Source: Selaginella moellendorffii (lineage: Eukaryota; Streptophyta; Lycopodiopsida; Selaginellales; Selaginellaceae). Taken from it: a stretch of DNA of 64,000 nt. Location: assembly GCF_000143415.4 (NCBI RefSeq), contig NW_003314364.1, positions 490,676 through 554,675 on the forward strand, in the 5' to 3' direction. Position 1 is the first letter of the stretch. Each line of letters opens with the position of its first letter. The position numbers and the translations under genes were made by a program. Below, one piece after another: positions 12,480 through 25,000 of this stretch. Below the pieces are notes generated by a model that had not been told where the DNA came from, ran no database searches, and was given only the letters and a program-made list of their open reading frames with translations.

Positions 12480-12980
12480 GGGTATCGAAAGTTATTTGTT
12501 GGCTAATCCTTACAGACACTCTTTCCTTATTGCCACAACGGTATGAGGTCAGTATTGTTGGACCCTTTATCAGTCCCTTTTGTGCTAATGAAGTCATTGT
12601 GCATTTTGAGTGTACTTAAATCGGATGAACATAAGGATGGAATTCCCACGTGTTATTAGCTAAATATACTTAGCCTGGTAAGGAGTTCCCATCTCGTTAT
12701 ATCTTGCACTGGCTAGTGACAAAAACCCTCACGTATTGAGATTAGTCCCTCAATATCACTAGATGATAGCTTACCATGTCTACCAAACACCCTTGTTATC
12801 ATGCCCTTTGTGTTAGTCTCATTTTTGTCCCAAATGCTATATATGGAAAGTGTCTAGATTCACTCATTTGGCATATCTACGAAATGTAAAGATTAACCTA
12901 AACACAATGGTGTTCGTCGTATGTCCAAATTTGCAATCTAAGGACATTCATATTTAATAAGTTTTGAGCTTGTCCTAGAG
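12480..12980 (+). repeat. Diverged dispersed repeat, copy 2
   Basis: This is the less decayed partner of 9500-10016, in the same orientation. It is followed at about 13008 by 'agggtgaaagcccaaagcgtttg', a piece of the family LTR that normally lies just after the minisatellite, and then by the assembly gap. Confidence 0.55.
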
Positions 12981-13053
12981 ACTAACTCCTGGTATTAAGG
13001 GAGGCTTAGGGTGAAAGCCCAAAGCGTTTGTTCCTCAAGGGGTGAGGTGAGTT

Positions 13054-13273
13054 NNNNNNNNNNNNNNNNNNNNNNNNNNNNNNNNNNNNNNNNNNNNNNN
13101 NNNNNNNNNNNNNNNNNNNNNNNNNNNNNNNNNNNNNNNNNNNNNNNNNNNNNNNNNNNNNNNNNNNNNNNNNNNNNNNNNNNNNNNNNNNNNNNNNNNN
13201 NNNNNNNNNNNNNNNNNNNNNNNNNNNNNNNNNNNNNNNNNNNNNNNNNNNNNNNNNNNNNNNNNNNNNNNNN
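13054..13273. other. Assembly gap (220 N)
   Basis: An unbroken run of N. Open frames crossing it are artefacts. LTR-family sequence on the left suggests a repeat that did not assemble. Confidence 0.98.
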
Positions 13274-14822
13274 AGGTAGGTTGCACCGAGGCCCCGAGAC
13301 TGAGCCATTTGCGTATCTGTCCTTGTTCTAAGTCCGGCTTAGGTCTAAGTCCAAGTTCCATTCCATGTTAGCTGGTGGAGTACCCATGTCCTTGCGTTAG
13401 GCCACCGATATGCCGAAGGTTGGTCAGCCATACCCGACTTACCCACTATTCTTACTATACATTTGGAACCCCCCACAACCCCCTGGCACAATCCTAACAT
13501 GCGACCACGGTGGATCGCGCTAGCTCCAGATGCGTGAGAACCCTTCGAAGAGTGTAGAGTGTACCTCTGCTACTGATGCCAAGTGCTGGTAACTGCGTGA
13601 AATAGTAAAAACTCTAGAAAACAAAGTGGAAAAGAAAGAAAAGAGGTAGGTGTGAAGTTTGGAGACAAGGAAGGAAACCCGGTGGGAAACCCTGTAGTCA
13701 AACTGGACCCTGAAGTTGAAGAAAAAGTGTAGAAAAAGTGTGAAAAGAGGAAACTAAAGGAAAAAAAGTGAGTACCCAAAGAACTTAACCCATACCTGAA
13801 TTTCAGCTCAGGAAAGTGTAATATGCAAATGCAGCCTCTTGATGACTTCCAGTATGCTCCAAGGATTGGCCAAAATCGAGAAAGAAAGAGAGGTAGAAGA
13901 GGGGATGCATTGCCCAAGGGTGGTAAGTATGGAAACGATGAAAGATGGAGTGATATGGTGGAGCGTCGAGATGGTGGTGGCACTTTGAAAAGGTGGCCAT
14001 TGATAACCCTTGGCCTATAGAGTAAGCGCTGACCACTCGGAGTAGCCGGTAACTAGGAACCAATAATAAGTAACCAGTAACTGAGGACTTGTAACTTGTA
14101 ACCGGTAACCACCTGCTTGCACTCCTACTCCTGCGTTTGCTTCAGCACCGATATGGTGGAACGCCAAGATGGTGGTGGCACTTTGAGAAGGTGGCTAGTC
14201 TGATGTGTCAGACTGAAGAAGTCAGCAGCTGAAAATTATGTTGTAGTCACTAGGTTGCCGGTAAAGGGAGGTGGCATGTGTCCACTGAGTGCTTGAGCAA
14301 AAGAAAGTGGCTTCAGCTTCTATGGCCTCACCTAAAGATCCACCTAGGTGCCTTGAGTGAACAAGTTCACCTGGTTGGAAGAAAGTCGCTCCAGAAAAGC
14401 TAGTGTATTGTCAGCAAATGGTTGTAAGGATATCTTGGAAATGGCACTTCCAAATGAGGTGGTGTCATTTGCTGCTGGTGCACGTATGTGTGTCCATAGT
14501 ATGGTGTAAATGTGACCTCAAACGGAGATGTGAATGATGGTGAAAGAATGAAAGATGCAAGACGGGCATCTAGAGATAAGTGTGGGCAATGCTGCTGGAA
14601 GTGATTGGTGATGGAACTGTGAGTGTAGATAGTATGGAAAAAATGAGGGGAATGTGTGGGGTGTAGTAATGGTAAGGGAAGGGCCAAAGAACCTAGAACA
14701 TAGACCAAGCCAAGCGAGGAACTTCCATACAAACGGCAATGCAGCCTGAGTGTGAAATCCAAGGCATGGGCCATAGTCCAATGGAGAAAGACCCTCTGAA
14801 AGTAAGAAAAGTATCCATGAAA
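13274..14822. other. Non-coding region with a short direct repeat
   Basis: No convincing gene. A ~55-bp segment occurs twice with few differences, at about 13952-14007 and 14150-14202, both containing 'agatggtggtggcactttga'. Several 'ggtaac'/'gtaac' units cluster at 14040-14110. The right edge abuts the giant transposon, with target-site copy GAAA at 14819-14822. Confidence 0.5.
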
Positions 14823-14849
14823 AAGCTCTATTTCGTTAAAGTGGGATTT
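14823..14849 (+). repeat. Left terminal inverted repeat of the giant transposon
   Basis: 27 bp starting AAGCTCTATTTCGTTAAAGT. It matches the reverse complement of 42214-42240 at 26 of 27 positions; the mismatch is at position 25. It is preceded by GAAA. Confidence 0.8.
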
Positions 14850-15476
14850 ATTCAGTAAAATGGGACTAGGTACAAATTTTCAAGTATTTGAAAATGACAT
14901 GAAATTATATGTTTTTTGTCCATAGACATATCTGGGGCATGGTGACTAGCGCGGTGACTTTGTGTCCAGACTGAGTCCATCTGGTTGTATAATAAATCTC
15001 ATTGTCAAGGTGAACAAGCCGAATCTGAAGCTAAAGAAGAGCGATGGCATGCGCGCACACACTATTTGTTTGTTCATTGAGCGTGTGGTGAGCTTTCCAA
15101 GATGAACGTCATTCCTATTAGCCAGACATATAACTTAATGGTGAGAACATTTAGATATTATTCAATGTTATCTTTTTCTAACGAATCTAATTGTGAAGGT
15201 GTAGCAAGAGGCATTGCTAGTCTGGAGAAGTCATTTAACTCATTTGACCCTTAGTGTATTTTCATGAAACTAAATAACATTCATATTATTAAGGAATTTC
15301 TCTAGTACCTTTTTTTACGACATAGAGGCTTGCATTTCTTTCAAAGGTGATTTAGTAAAAGGCCTGAGGGCACATGCCATTCTATTTCTCAGACCGGTAT
15401 TAAGATATACTAGTGCAAAGGGAAAAAGGTATTTGGTGATCAAGTAAATGGCATGAGGGCACACGCCATTATAAGC

Positions 15477-15734
15477 CTAAGCGCTAGTGGACACCTCCTT
15501 TTTGGTACTCTCAGCGGTACTATCATCCTTCTCCGGGTCAGTTGTTTTGCTTTGGATTGTTGTCTCTGACGTTACTGGGGCGTTCTCGATAGTTGTTAAT
15601 GTTGCCGTTTGTTCAGAAAAATGATCACCTGGAGTATAGTACGGGGAGTTTGGAAGACTTATATATTCTACATCTTCACCTATCTCCTTCTCTGTCTCCT
15701 TTTCTGCCTCACTTACAGATTTTGTGCTTGCCAT
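15477..15734 (-). CDS. Small acidic Ser/Thr-rich ORF (hypothetical)
   Basis: An 85-residue frame beginning MASTKSVSEAEKE and ending in Thr/Ser/Glu/Lys-rich sequence. It lies just inside the giant transposon, between two palindrome copies. An upstream extension to 15836 exists but looks unlike protein. It could be a terminal exon of a larger gene or chance. I do not recognise it. Confidence 0.3.
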   Translation of the reverse strand: MASTKSVSEAEKETEKEIGEDVEYISLPNSPYYTPGDHFSEQTATLTTIENAPVTSETTIQSKTTDPEKDDSTAESTKKEVSTSA

Positions 15735-16066
15735 GAGAACGCTCTTCACCCTAAAATATGGAGTTCGTTGTGTTATAAAAGGAAACCAACACACACGCTG
15801 CAAGGGAATGATGGTACATAAAGCACGTAAGCCCACAATATGGGTTTATGTGCCATTAATATGGGCCACACGCCATATTATTAGATTTATGCACGTGTGA
15901 TTGGTAAATGTATATGTCACATCATCTTTGTTTTACCTCACACACTATATCAGGCCTAATGAACCATATCACATGTGCGCACATGCTATATATATGGAGA
16001 AGTATTATGCAAGGATAGAAAAATTCAATGCATGATTGTGGAGAGTAATGGCATGAAGCCACATGC

Positions 16067-16453
16067 TGTCAAGACCCCCAACAAGATCAAGACTGGAAAA
16101 TGCTAAAGACAAAGAGAAAAAGCTAGTGAAAACAAAGAAGAGGCCTTAGACTGGTGTTGATTCAGATTGTGGAGAAATGGAACAAGGCTAACCTATATAT
16201 ACTATAGGTTGATGAAGCTCCACCACTCTTGGATCGAGGACGGCCTAAATACAGCTGAGGTCGAGGAGGCGCCACATCATCATCAGGAATGTGGCTCGAG
16301 ACTCAGGAATCGGGAAGTGTCTCGAGAGTCAGGAATAGGGAAGTGTCTCGAGAGTCAGGAATAGGGAAGTGTCTCGAGAGTCAGGAATGTGGTCTGCAGG
16401 TCAGAAATCCGGCGAGAGTCAGGAATGTGGCAAGAATTGGGGGATTCCTGACA
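16067..16453 (-). repeat. Chromovirus LTR (3' LTR in element sense)
   Basis: 387 bp, begins 'tgtcaagaccccc' and ends 'gattcctgaca' on the plus strand. It contains about three tandem units of ~26 bp around 'gtctcgagagtcaggaata' (16311-16388). In element sense a TATATATA box (plus-strand 16193-16203 area) lies about 25-30 bp before the CACAATCTGAATCAA stretch (16171-16157), which is the probable transcript start. Confidence 0.95.
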
Positions 16454-16466
16454 GCACCCCCTCCTC
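16454..16466 (-). other. Polypurine tract of the chromovirus
   Basis: Read on the minus strand, GAGGAGGGGGTGC lies directly before the 3' LTR. This is the expected site for plus-strand DNA priming. Confidence 0.75.
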
Positions 16467-19400
16467 AAGAACGAGTGGAACGAGGATGTGAACGAGAACG
16501 AAGAGGAGGATGAGATGAGCGGCGAGGGATGGGAGATGGAGAAAAAGAATGAGGACTGGGACGAGAAGGATAGCGGCGGTGGAAGTCCTGAACAAGGTCA
16601 GGAGAATGAATCAGGTTGTCCGCAGGTTCCCAAGTGCGTTCCTCAGGTCCGTAACCCTTCCAGTCCACCAGATAGTAGAGTTTAGATCGTGAAATCTTGG
16701 AATCAAGGATGTCCTGAACCTCGTACTCAGACCCATCCTCGAGCTGCACTGGTGGAGGCGGAGGAATGACCCGATTTGGAATAGGACTGGGAATATAAGG
16801 CTCAAGGAGAGAGGAGTGAAAAACGGGGTGAATTTGATATGAGGAGGGAAGTGCAAGGCGATAAGTGACAGGATTAATGATGGCAGTGATAGGGAAAGGA
16901 CCAAGGCGTTTGAAATCGAGTTTTGGACAGGGCCTGGTGGTGGAGATATTTCGCCTGAGGAGCCAGACTTTATCCCCGATATTGTAAGGGGGACAATCCT
17001 GACGATGGACATTGGCAAATGTTTTATGAGATTCCTGAGCACGATGGAGGTGGAAGGAGATGGAGTTGTGGATTTCCTGAAGGTTGGAGATAAATGATTC
17101 AGAGCGGGGATTTGAACGAGAGGATTCAGATGGAGAAGAAAGTGAGAGATTGAATCGGGGATTTCGGCCAGAGTTCGCAAAGAAGGGGGAAACTCGAAGA
17201 GAGGAGTGAACAGAGTTGTTATAGGAGAACTCAGCAAGGGGAAGGATATCGAACCAGTTATCCTGATGATAGTTGATGAAGCACCTCAAGAATTGTTCCA
17301 ACGTCTGAATCGTTCGCTCGGACTGCCCATCAGTTTGAGGATGATATGCCGAAGAGAGGTTGGCCTTCACTCCAAGCAGCTGCAAAAACCGTTGCCAGAA
17401 ATGAGAGATGAACTAAGGCCCCCGATCCGAAACCACATCTGTAGGAATCCCATGAAGTCGGAAAATTTCCCTGAATACCAGTTTTGCCATGTCCTCGCCC
17501 GAAAACTCCTTGGTACATGGCAAGAAGTGCGCCATCTTTGTGAAGCGATCCACCACGACTAAAATGCTGTTGAAGCCTCCAGAACTCGGAAGATCACTCA
17601 AGAAATCCATGGAGATGGATTCCCAAGGACCTGAAGGGACCGGAAGGGAACGAAGCAAACCTGAAGGAAGGTGGCGAGGTACCTTATTCCGGGCACAAGT
17701 GTCACAGGAGGTAACAAAAGCTTTGATGTAGTCGTCCATGTGAGGCCACCAAAAGTCCCGTGCAACTAGCTCATAGGTTTTCGCAATGCCGAAGTGACCA
17801 GCAGTCGGGCTATCGTGGCACGCCATCAGGATCAACCTTCGAGCATCACCTTCAGGAACGTAAAGCTGCTCCCCACGGTACAATAAGCCATCTAAGAACT
17901 CGAACTCGTCAAATCGCCGGCAGTCGGGAGTCACTGGGTGTCCAGCCTGAAGATGGGGAAAAATGTCGTTAGCGAGATCATCGGATTGAAGATCGTTTCT
18001 GATTGCATCCATCAAGGAGGAGTCCTGAGGGGCCAGGGAAATTGCCATAACTTGAAGCCGATCAGGACCGAGGATAACTTGATCCTGTTGATCGAAGGCA
18101 GGATTACCAGGCCTGAGACTGAGATAGGAGCGCCTTGAAAGAGCATCAGGAAGGCCTTGAAACTTTCCAGGTCTGTACTTGATAACAAAGTCAAACCGAC
18201 TCAGGAATTGTGCCCACCTTGCTTGACGACGGCTTAAAACTCGGGAAGTGGCAAAGTACTTGAGATTTTTGTGATCCGTCCAGACTGTTGTTTGATGGCT
18301 CGCCCCCTCCAAGAAACGGCGCCACTCTCCAAAGGAATCCACGATGGCAAGAAGCTCCTTGTCGTGGATTTCATAATTGATCTCCGCAGGCTGGAATTTC
18401 CGAGAATGGAAAGCGACCGGATGAAGTTCGTGATCCGCTCCGAGTTGAGATAGCACAGCACCAATGGCAAAGTCGGAGGCGTCAGCCTCGATGAAGAAAG
18501 GTTGTGAGGAATCAGCATGGATCAAGACAGGAGCAGAACTGAAGGCCGCCTTGAGTGTGTCGAAGGCCTGCTGGGCAGCAGCAGACCAAGAGAAGGGAAC
18601 ATCCTTGCGAGTGAGATGTGTGAGAGGAAGGACAATGTCAGAGTAGTGATCAATGAATTTGCGGTAGAAGTTGGCGAAGCCAAGGAAAACCTGAACGTCT
18701 GACATTGATTGTGGAGGCTCCCATTCGAGAATAGTCTTGACTTTAGCAGGATCCATCGTGATACCCTCAGGAGTGACAATGTACCCAAGGAACTCCACAG
18801 ACTGCTGATCAAAGGAACATTTCTCAAGCTTCGCGTATAGGCCGTGTTCTCGCAGCTTCGCTAGCACCTTGCGAACATGTTCGTCATGCTCCTCCTGAGT
18901 TTTTGAGTAGATGAGGATGTCATCGAGGTAGACGATCACCATCTGATCAAGAAACTCCCGAAAAACGTCGTTCGCCATGTGTTGGAAAACCGCTGGAGCA
19001 TTTGTCAAGCCAAATGGCATGACAGTGTACTCGAAGTGGCCATAGCGGGTTCGGAACGCAGTCTTCCATTCATCACCAGGCCGGATCCGGATCAGGTTGT
19101 ATGCTCCACGGAGGTCAATCTTGGTGAAGAAGCGGGCACCGCCGAGGCGTTCCAACAGGCAGCGGATAACGGTTCCGAACAGTCACCTTGTTCAAACCTC
19201 GGCAGTCGATGACTTGCCGCAAGCTCCCATCCTTCTTCTTGACAAAGAAGACAGGCGCTCCAGCCGGGGACTGCGAATGCTGAATGTAGCCCGAGGCAAG
19301 GTTCTCATCCACGTACTCTTTGAGGGCCTTAAGCTCGGACGGAGATAACCCGTAGATAGGCCCCCACGGAGGTGACGCTCCTTCCTGTAAATCAATGGGA

Positions 19401-20290
19401 CAATCATAAGGCCGATGAACAGGTAGTACACTAGCTTTTTTCTTGTCAAACACATCCCCAAAATCATGATACTTCTCAGGAAGACTGACAGGAGAAACAT
19501 GCAAAGCAAAAAGAAAAAGAGGTTCTTCATGAAGGAGTTCTTTCATAGTGATTGTGGAGATAGGAGGAGGGGTACGACTAAATGGAATGATGAGACGAGG
19601 ATACTGTCCAGTGTAAGATGGAAGAGAGGAAAAAGAAGAGGATGAAAACTTCGTAGAGTCAGGAACAGAACCCCGACTTGAGTTTAGGGAACTTTTCCTG
19701 ATTCGGACTCGATGAACACCAGGGGAAGCCATGGGAGATGGTGATGTGGGAGAGATGAACTGTAAGTCCTTCCAACAAATCTGAGGCTGATGTAGTTGGA
19801 ACCAAGGAAGACCGAGCACCACAGAGGAAGACTTGCTGTTGATGATGTTGAAGGCGATATCGGTGACAGTGGACCCGATGTGTACTCGAACGGGCAACGT
19901 TTCCCTAAGTCCAGAAGATGGAGACACAAAATGCCCGCCGATGCCTTCAACCCTCAGATCCCGTATGGTAGGAGAAAGAGGAACGTGATGTCGGCCAGCA
20001 AAGTCCGTGTCCATGAAGCAGGAAGTTGCACCCGAGTCCAGTAGCGCCAAAGCCTTGAGTCCTGATTGTATGGTGAAAGAAAGGAGACATGGGACGCGGA
20101 AGTTGCGGGAATTGGTGGTGGCTTTGATGAAAGGTGGTGAGGAGCTTGATAAGGAAGAAAAGTGATTTTTATTTGGGGAGTCCAAACAGACAGCTCCTAC
20201 TCTGTTTGGACAGGGTCGTTTCCCGACTGCAACAGTGGTGGACTTTGAGGCAGAGTGAACTCGAGCAATCGGGGAGGCTTCCTGGGACAC
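16465..20290 (-). pseudogene. pol: Chromovirus pol: protease, RT, RNase H, integrase, chromodomain (broken)
   Basis: The frame opens at 20290, in the -1 frame relative to gag and overlapping its end by 94 nt, so gag-pol is probably joined by -1 frameshifting. The protease has [12 protein letters not shown] starts before a small deletion near 19145-19155 that shifts the frame, and resumes with [12 protein letters not shown] and the catalytic YLDD. RNase H has EADASDFAIGAVL. Integrase has the zinc-binding HDSPTAGHF...CDTCARNK and the first catalytic Asp in ISMDFLSDLP. A TAG stop at 17413-17415 then interrupts it, and the remainder continues in the same frame with the HPQTDGQSER block. The C-terminus holds a chromodomain (YYLVDWKGYGPEERTWEP), which in this group binds histone marks and guides integration. 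Confidence 0.92.
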
Positions 20291-21174
20291 ACAGCTGCTT
20301 TGTGATTAGGATCAGCACAGTAGAGGCAAAGATTATGAGATATTTGACGTTGCCTCTCAGCAGGACTCAACTTCCCTCTAATGAGTCGGGGAGTACCAGA
20401 AATATCCATCGGGACCGGAGCAGTAGGTTCAGGACTATGCCCCGAAGACTCAAGCTGGGATTCCTGAGTTTGGGACGGAAAAACAGCGGCGCGGCGACTT
20501 TCCTGACGACGTTCAAAGAGACGATTGTCACATCGAACAGCTTTGTTGATGGCGTCCGACAGGTCCTTGGGATCCTCCATGGTGAGCAACAAATCCTTGA
20601 CACCGTTGTTGAGGCCGAAACGAAATTGGTCAATCAGGGCCCGCTCATCCCACTGAGTGTCCAAGGCAAGGAGTTGGAACTCTGCAGCGTAGATCGAGGC
20701 AGGACGAGACCCCTGAGAGAGACGTCTCATCTTTGTGGTAGCAGCCCGAACCCGATCCGTCTCGCCAAAACATGCTTCGAGCTTCTCTTTGAACAATTGA
20801 AGATCCATCAGCTCCGGAACCACGACCCCTTTCATGCTCTTCTCCAGAAGAGGAGAAAACCATGACAAAGCTGCACCCTCGAGCAACGCCCCAATCGCGC
20901 CGATTTGAGACTCGGGAGTGGGGTACCGCCGATGTTGAAGTGCAAAGATCAGCTCCATTTGATTCAAAAATCCACGAAGCTCCGAACGCTTGCCTGAAAA
21001 TTTCACCGGGAAACTCACCTTCGGTTCAGGAACTTTGCTGGATCCTTGAGTTGAAAGTGAAGCAAGCTCCTGCTGCATGCGAAGAAGGGTCGCCTTCAGC
21101 TCGGTATTCTCAGACTGGATTTTTGCAAGGACTTCGACAAAGAAATCAGGATGGCTTGGAGACTCCATTGGCAA
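20197..21174 (-). CDS. gag: Chromovirus Gag polyprotein
   Basis: 325 residues, intact. It has an N-terminal coiled-coil-like stretch and the retrotransposon Gag core around [20 protein letters not shown] and WFSPLL. A C-terminal CCHC zinc knuckle ([14 protein letters not shown]) binds the RNA during packaging. The start codon lies 92 bp inside the 5' LTR boundary. Confidence 0.92.
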   Translation of the reverse strand: MPMESPSHPDFFVEVLAKIQSENTELKATLLRMQQELASLSTQGSSKVPEPKVSFPVKFSGKRSELRGFLNQMELIFALQHRRYPTPESQIGAIGALLEGAALSWFSPLLEKSMKGVVVPELMDLQLFKEKLEACFGETDRVRAATTKMRRLSQGSRPASIYAAEFQLLALDTQWDERALIDQFRFGLNNGVKDLLLTMEDPKDLSDAINKAVRCDNRLFERRQESRRAAVFPSQTQESQLESSGHSPEPTAPVPMDISGTPRLIRGKLSPAERQRQISHNLCLYCADPNHKAAVCPRKPPRLLEFTLPQSPPLLQSGNDPVQTE

Positions 21175-21249
21175 GAAGAAAGAAAAGAAAGGGGGGAAAA
21201 GACAAAGGCAATCAAATAATCAAAACAAGCTAAAAGAAAAGCAAAAAAA

Positions 21250-21266
21250 CACAATCTGAATCAAAC
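21250..21266 (-). other. Primer-binding site, probably self-priming
   Basis: In element sense the 17 nt directly after the 5' LTR are GTTTGATTCAGATTGTG. This does not resemble the usual initiator-Met tRNA match. The last 15 nt are perfectly complementary to CACAATCTGAATCAA inside the LTR (21371-21357 and 16171-16157), which lies at the probable start of the transcript. This is the arrangement of Tf1/sushi-type self-priming elements. Confidence 0.7.
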
Positions 21267-21653
21267 TGTCAAGACCCCCAACAAGATCAAGACTGGAAAA
21301 TGCTAAAGACAAAGAGAAAAAGCTAGTGAAAACAAAGAAGAGGCCTTAGACTGGTGTTGATTCAGATTGTGGAGAAATGGAACAAGGCTAACCTATATAT
21401 ACTATAGGTTGATGAAGCTCCACCACTCTTGGATCGAGGACGGCCTAAATACAGCTGAGGTCGAGGAGGTGCCACATCATCATCAGGAATGTGGCTCGAG
21501 ACTCAGGAATCGGGAAGTGTCTCGAGAGTCAGGAATAGGGAAGTGTCTCGAGAGTCAGGAATAGGGAAGTGTCTCGAGAGTCAGGAATGTGGTCTGCAGG
21601 TCAGGAATCCGGCGAGAGTCAGGAATGTGGCAAGAATTGGGGGATTCCTGACA
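21267..21653 (-). repeat. Chromovirus LTR (5' LTR in element sense)
   Basis: 387 bp, identical to the other LTR except for two C/T or G/A transitions. Followed by target-site copy CATGC at 21654-21658. Confidence 0.95.
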
Positions 21654-22039
21654 CATGCTAAATAACATTTTAGAGAAAGAATTAAAATAGAAACATGCAA
21701 ACAGTACTGAGTGGACCAAGACTTAGAAGTGCACAATTGAATGAGGTATTTCTAATAAATATTTCACTCACCTCATATAGGAATGGCTACCACTCTCAAA
21801 TGGCATATCGCCTCATGCCATCATCTCGCAATTTGTTATAACAATCCGATGAATTCATATTCGGCTTGTTCACCTTGAACTTTAAGTAAGACTTGCTAGA
21901 ACAACTAAGAATTTATACTTGTTATTTGTATCATCTCACCTAGGAATGGCATAAGGCCACATGCCATCACGCCTCCTCTGATTCAGATTTGGATTGTTCA
22001 CCTTGAAATAAAATACATTAGAAACTTAGTAAAGGAATA

Positions 22040-25000
22040 TTAATGAATCTCACCTTGAACCCGGGTTATGAATGCTCTTGCTGCATCTCTTGCATGGTCT
22101 GGCAAGGTGATGGTGGCACTCTGCTTCCGCATCCAACCATGCACAACATTATCCACCGATATGCTCATGCTGGGATCCCTTGGATTCAACACCCATCTCT
22201 TTTCTAGGCAATCCTTCGTATATCCGGAACTTGGCTTGAACCACTCCACAGTTACATTGAAGGAGTTAGTTTCCGCGTCCTCCTCTGCATCAGTGATGCA
22301 GCGCCCCACCCATATCATTTGTTTTTTATTACTGGGTCTGACAAGCACGACCATTCCTTTGCAGACCTGTACTGGATTGAATGTTGAATCCGGCTTCTTG
22401 TTCCTCGGCCCACAATAGTGATCCTCAACATCGTTATCTGTCACTGCATTTCCAGAGGACATTGTTCCGCTACTATCTGGTGCTTTGGGTTCTGACCAAA
22501 AGGACTCTTCCAATTCTTCATATACAACCGGCCCATTTTGGATAGCAGATATAATCTTCTCCCAGTATTCGAGCAAAGGCTTGCACCTCTGAAAATAGGA
22601 TTCTCCACCAAACACCAACCCCCTCTTCCAGAAGGCAATATGCTGTCTAATCCCAGCCACTATACTTTCCTGGTCTTTGAGTCCATCCGGGTGCATCGGC
22701 CATGGGGAACCCTGAGGAATCATAGGTTCCCCAGTTATGGGATCTCTCTTGAAGAGTTCAATGCCGTCCACTGGCAGCCACACTGTGTCCCATTCTCTCA
22801 TCTTGTACCTCATTACTGAAGCACTGTCACGCATGCTGAAATGAAACTGAAGAGGCTTGGAGTGGCCAATCAGTGTTTCGGATCCGTCCCTGATGTAGCC
22901 TCTTACAAACCCCTTAAAGTCTGGAACCTCTGTCACAAGTGCAGCTTCAACAGTGCCTTTGATGCAATTTTGGAATTCATCGTAGAGTTGTGGGAGGGTG
23001 AGGACATTGGATCGCCGGAGGGACTCTGCCAGGTGACTGAACATGGCATCGACGTCTTCATGAGTGTGCTCAACCATGAGAAAGCCAAGTGTAACCGTTT
23101 CAAATATGCCTTTGGCAACAAGCATCGCCAAGTACGCAAAGAGGTACATGTTTTTGTTCTCACTGCCAGCATTGTCTGTTTGGAGCAGAAGATGGGGTGG
23201 AAGGCCACATCGGCCGCAAGAACTTCCTTGAGATTCTGCTTCGTTTGGATGAGGCTGTGCATTCACCGGGCGACCAGCCTCGTCGGAATGGCATGAGGCC
23301 TCACGTGATAACCCTACAATCTGACGGCCAACATATTCACTGGGATGGCATGGGGCCCCACGCGATACTGCAAGCCTTTGCTCCTCCTCCAGCTGAACCC
23401 TGTATGGGGTTCGATCAACAAGGGCCTTATGCAAGGGTTGGCCGTTCAGCTCAGTCTGCGCACTTTGCAGAGACCTTAAGTGTTTTGCTAGGGACGCAAT
23501 CATCATGTTTGCACCCCCGCCACCCCATAGAGGTACAAAGAAGTTCCCATAGTTCTGGGCACCATGCCTATGAGCGATTATGCCAAATAGAGACATAGGC
23601 AGCTGCATGGATGAAGAGATTGCCTTGGGGGCAGGATTGAGTCGAGGTAAGCACGTCTTTTTCTGGTCCATTTTGTCGTGGATGATGCAGAGGTAAGAGT
23701 CAGGTCTCTCCATGGAGAGAATCCTGTTATGATAATATGCAGTCCTGCAACTTCTTTGCTTGATGTTGTGGTCGAGCCGCCTTCTAACCAACGTCTCTCG
23801 CTCTTGAGCGCTGCAAGAATTCTTCGACAAAGCCATTTTGATAGCAGTGCACTCGTCACACTTTGAAAAGCTGGAGTACTTTCCTATACTCACATCCCTG
23901 AACCTGTTGCTCCACAATCTGCTAAATCTAGATTGGCTCAGCTTCCTGTAGCCATTACTCTAGAGTTCCCGATTCACATCTTCCAATATGGTCCCCTTGG
24001 TATACATGGAAGGGAGAACTCGTTGGGTGTCTCGTGTTCCATCTTCCAAGAGGCGGGTTTTATGTGGTTGCTGCTCGCTACATGTCTTGACAAACCTCTT
24101 GAAGATTGCCTCTCCATATACAACATGACCCCTGGTTTTGTGCGTACCGTTGTTCCCATGGACTGCCTGTTGAACCCTTTGTTCCTCGAACTCAGTTTTG
24201 ATTCTGTAGAATGTGGTTCGAGGGACTCCATAAATGATTCTCCATGCCTTCATGCAGACCAAACCCCTCTGGAAGACCATGCCCCCCACCTGATGTTCTG
24301 AAGCATCAACAGATGACCGTAATGCCTCATACACAAAATTGCGAGCTGCCTTCCAGGACAATGTCTTGTATCTTGCTCTCTCCTCTTCAATAGCATCCCA
24401 ATCAGCATGTTAACAGCACCTCCTCTTGCAACAAGCAACTGTCGAGACCATTCGAACCTCCATCGCCATTTTCTGCCTTTTTGGTTCGTTGCTCAGATCC
24501 CTTTGGCTGCGCTTTAGGAAGGTGTACTTTCTTTTCCCATGAAGAGATGTTCTGTCATCAGTTGTAGTGGTGTTTGATTGTGAATCCTTCACATTCTCAA
24601 ACACTAAGTGCCTCAATTTCAACCGCACAATGCTTCCAATAGTCAGACTGTTTTCTTCTATGTCAACAACCTCTAAAATCGCAACTCCAATATCATCCCA
24701 GCCCAATTCTTGATTAGCAACCGCATCTCTTGGATCGACAACTGTGGCTAAGCCCTCAGCTACCACCTCCCCTTTGGGGTTGTTTAGAAACACCTTTGCC
24801 TGAATCCATGTAGCACGGTTCTTAAGATCCACGGAGGGAACATGCGTCGCACTTGCGCTGTCCCCAACATTTGCTTTCTTCTGAAGATTTTTCAAGGCAA
24901 CAACAACATTTACCCCGACGACCATCTCTCCTTGTTCAATAGCGACCACATTCCCATCGAAGACAGTCTCTACTGATACAGCAGCATTGCCTTCCCCAAG

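Larger units (their letters stand above)
16067..21653 (-). mobile_element. Young Ty3/gypsy chromovirus (5.6 kb), defective
   Basis: Two 387-bp LTRs (16067-16453 and 21267-21653) differ at only two positions, so the insertion is recent. They begin and end TG...CA and are flanked by CATGC (16062-16066 and 21654-21658), a perfect 5-bp target-site duplication. On the minus strand the order is gag, protease, reverse transcriptase, RNase H, integrase and a C-terminal chromodomain, which defines a chromovirus. It landed inside a palindrome copy of the giant transposon. A frameshifting deletion in the RT region and a nonsense codon in integrase make this copy non-autonomous. Confidence 0.95.

Noticed and set aside
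13006-13361. Open frames crossing the N gap
   Set aside because: They are artefacts of unknown bases.
23288-23366. Palindrome copies in the transposase gene read as tiny introns of about 30 bp
   Set aside because: The frame is open straight through both, and removing the first would shift it into a stop. They are better treated as coding.
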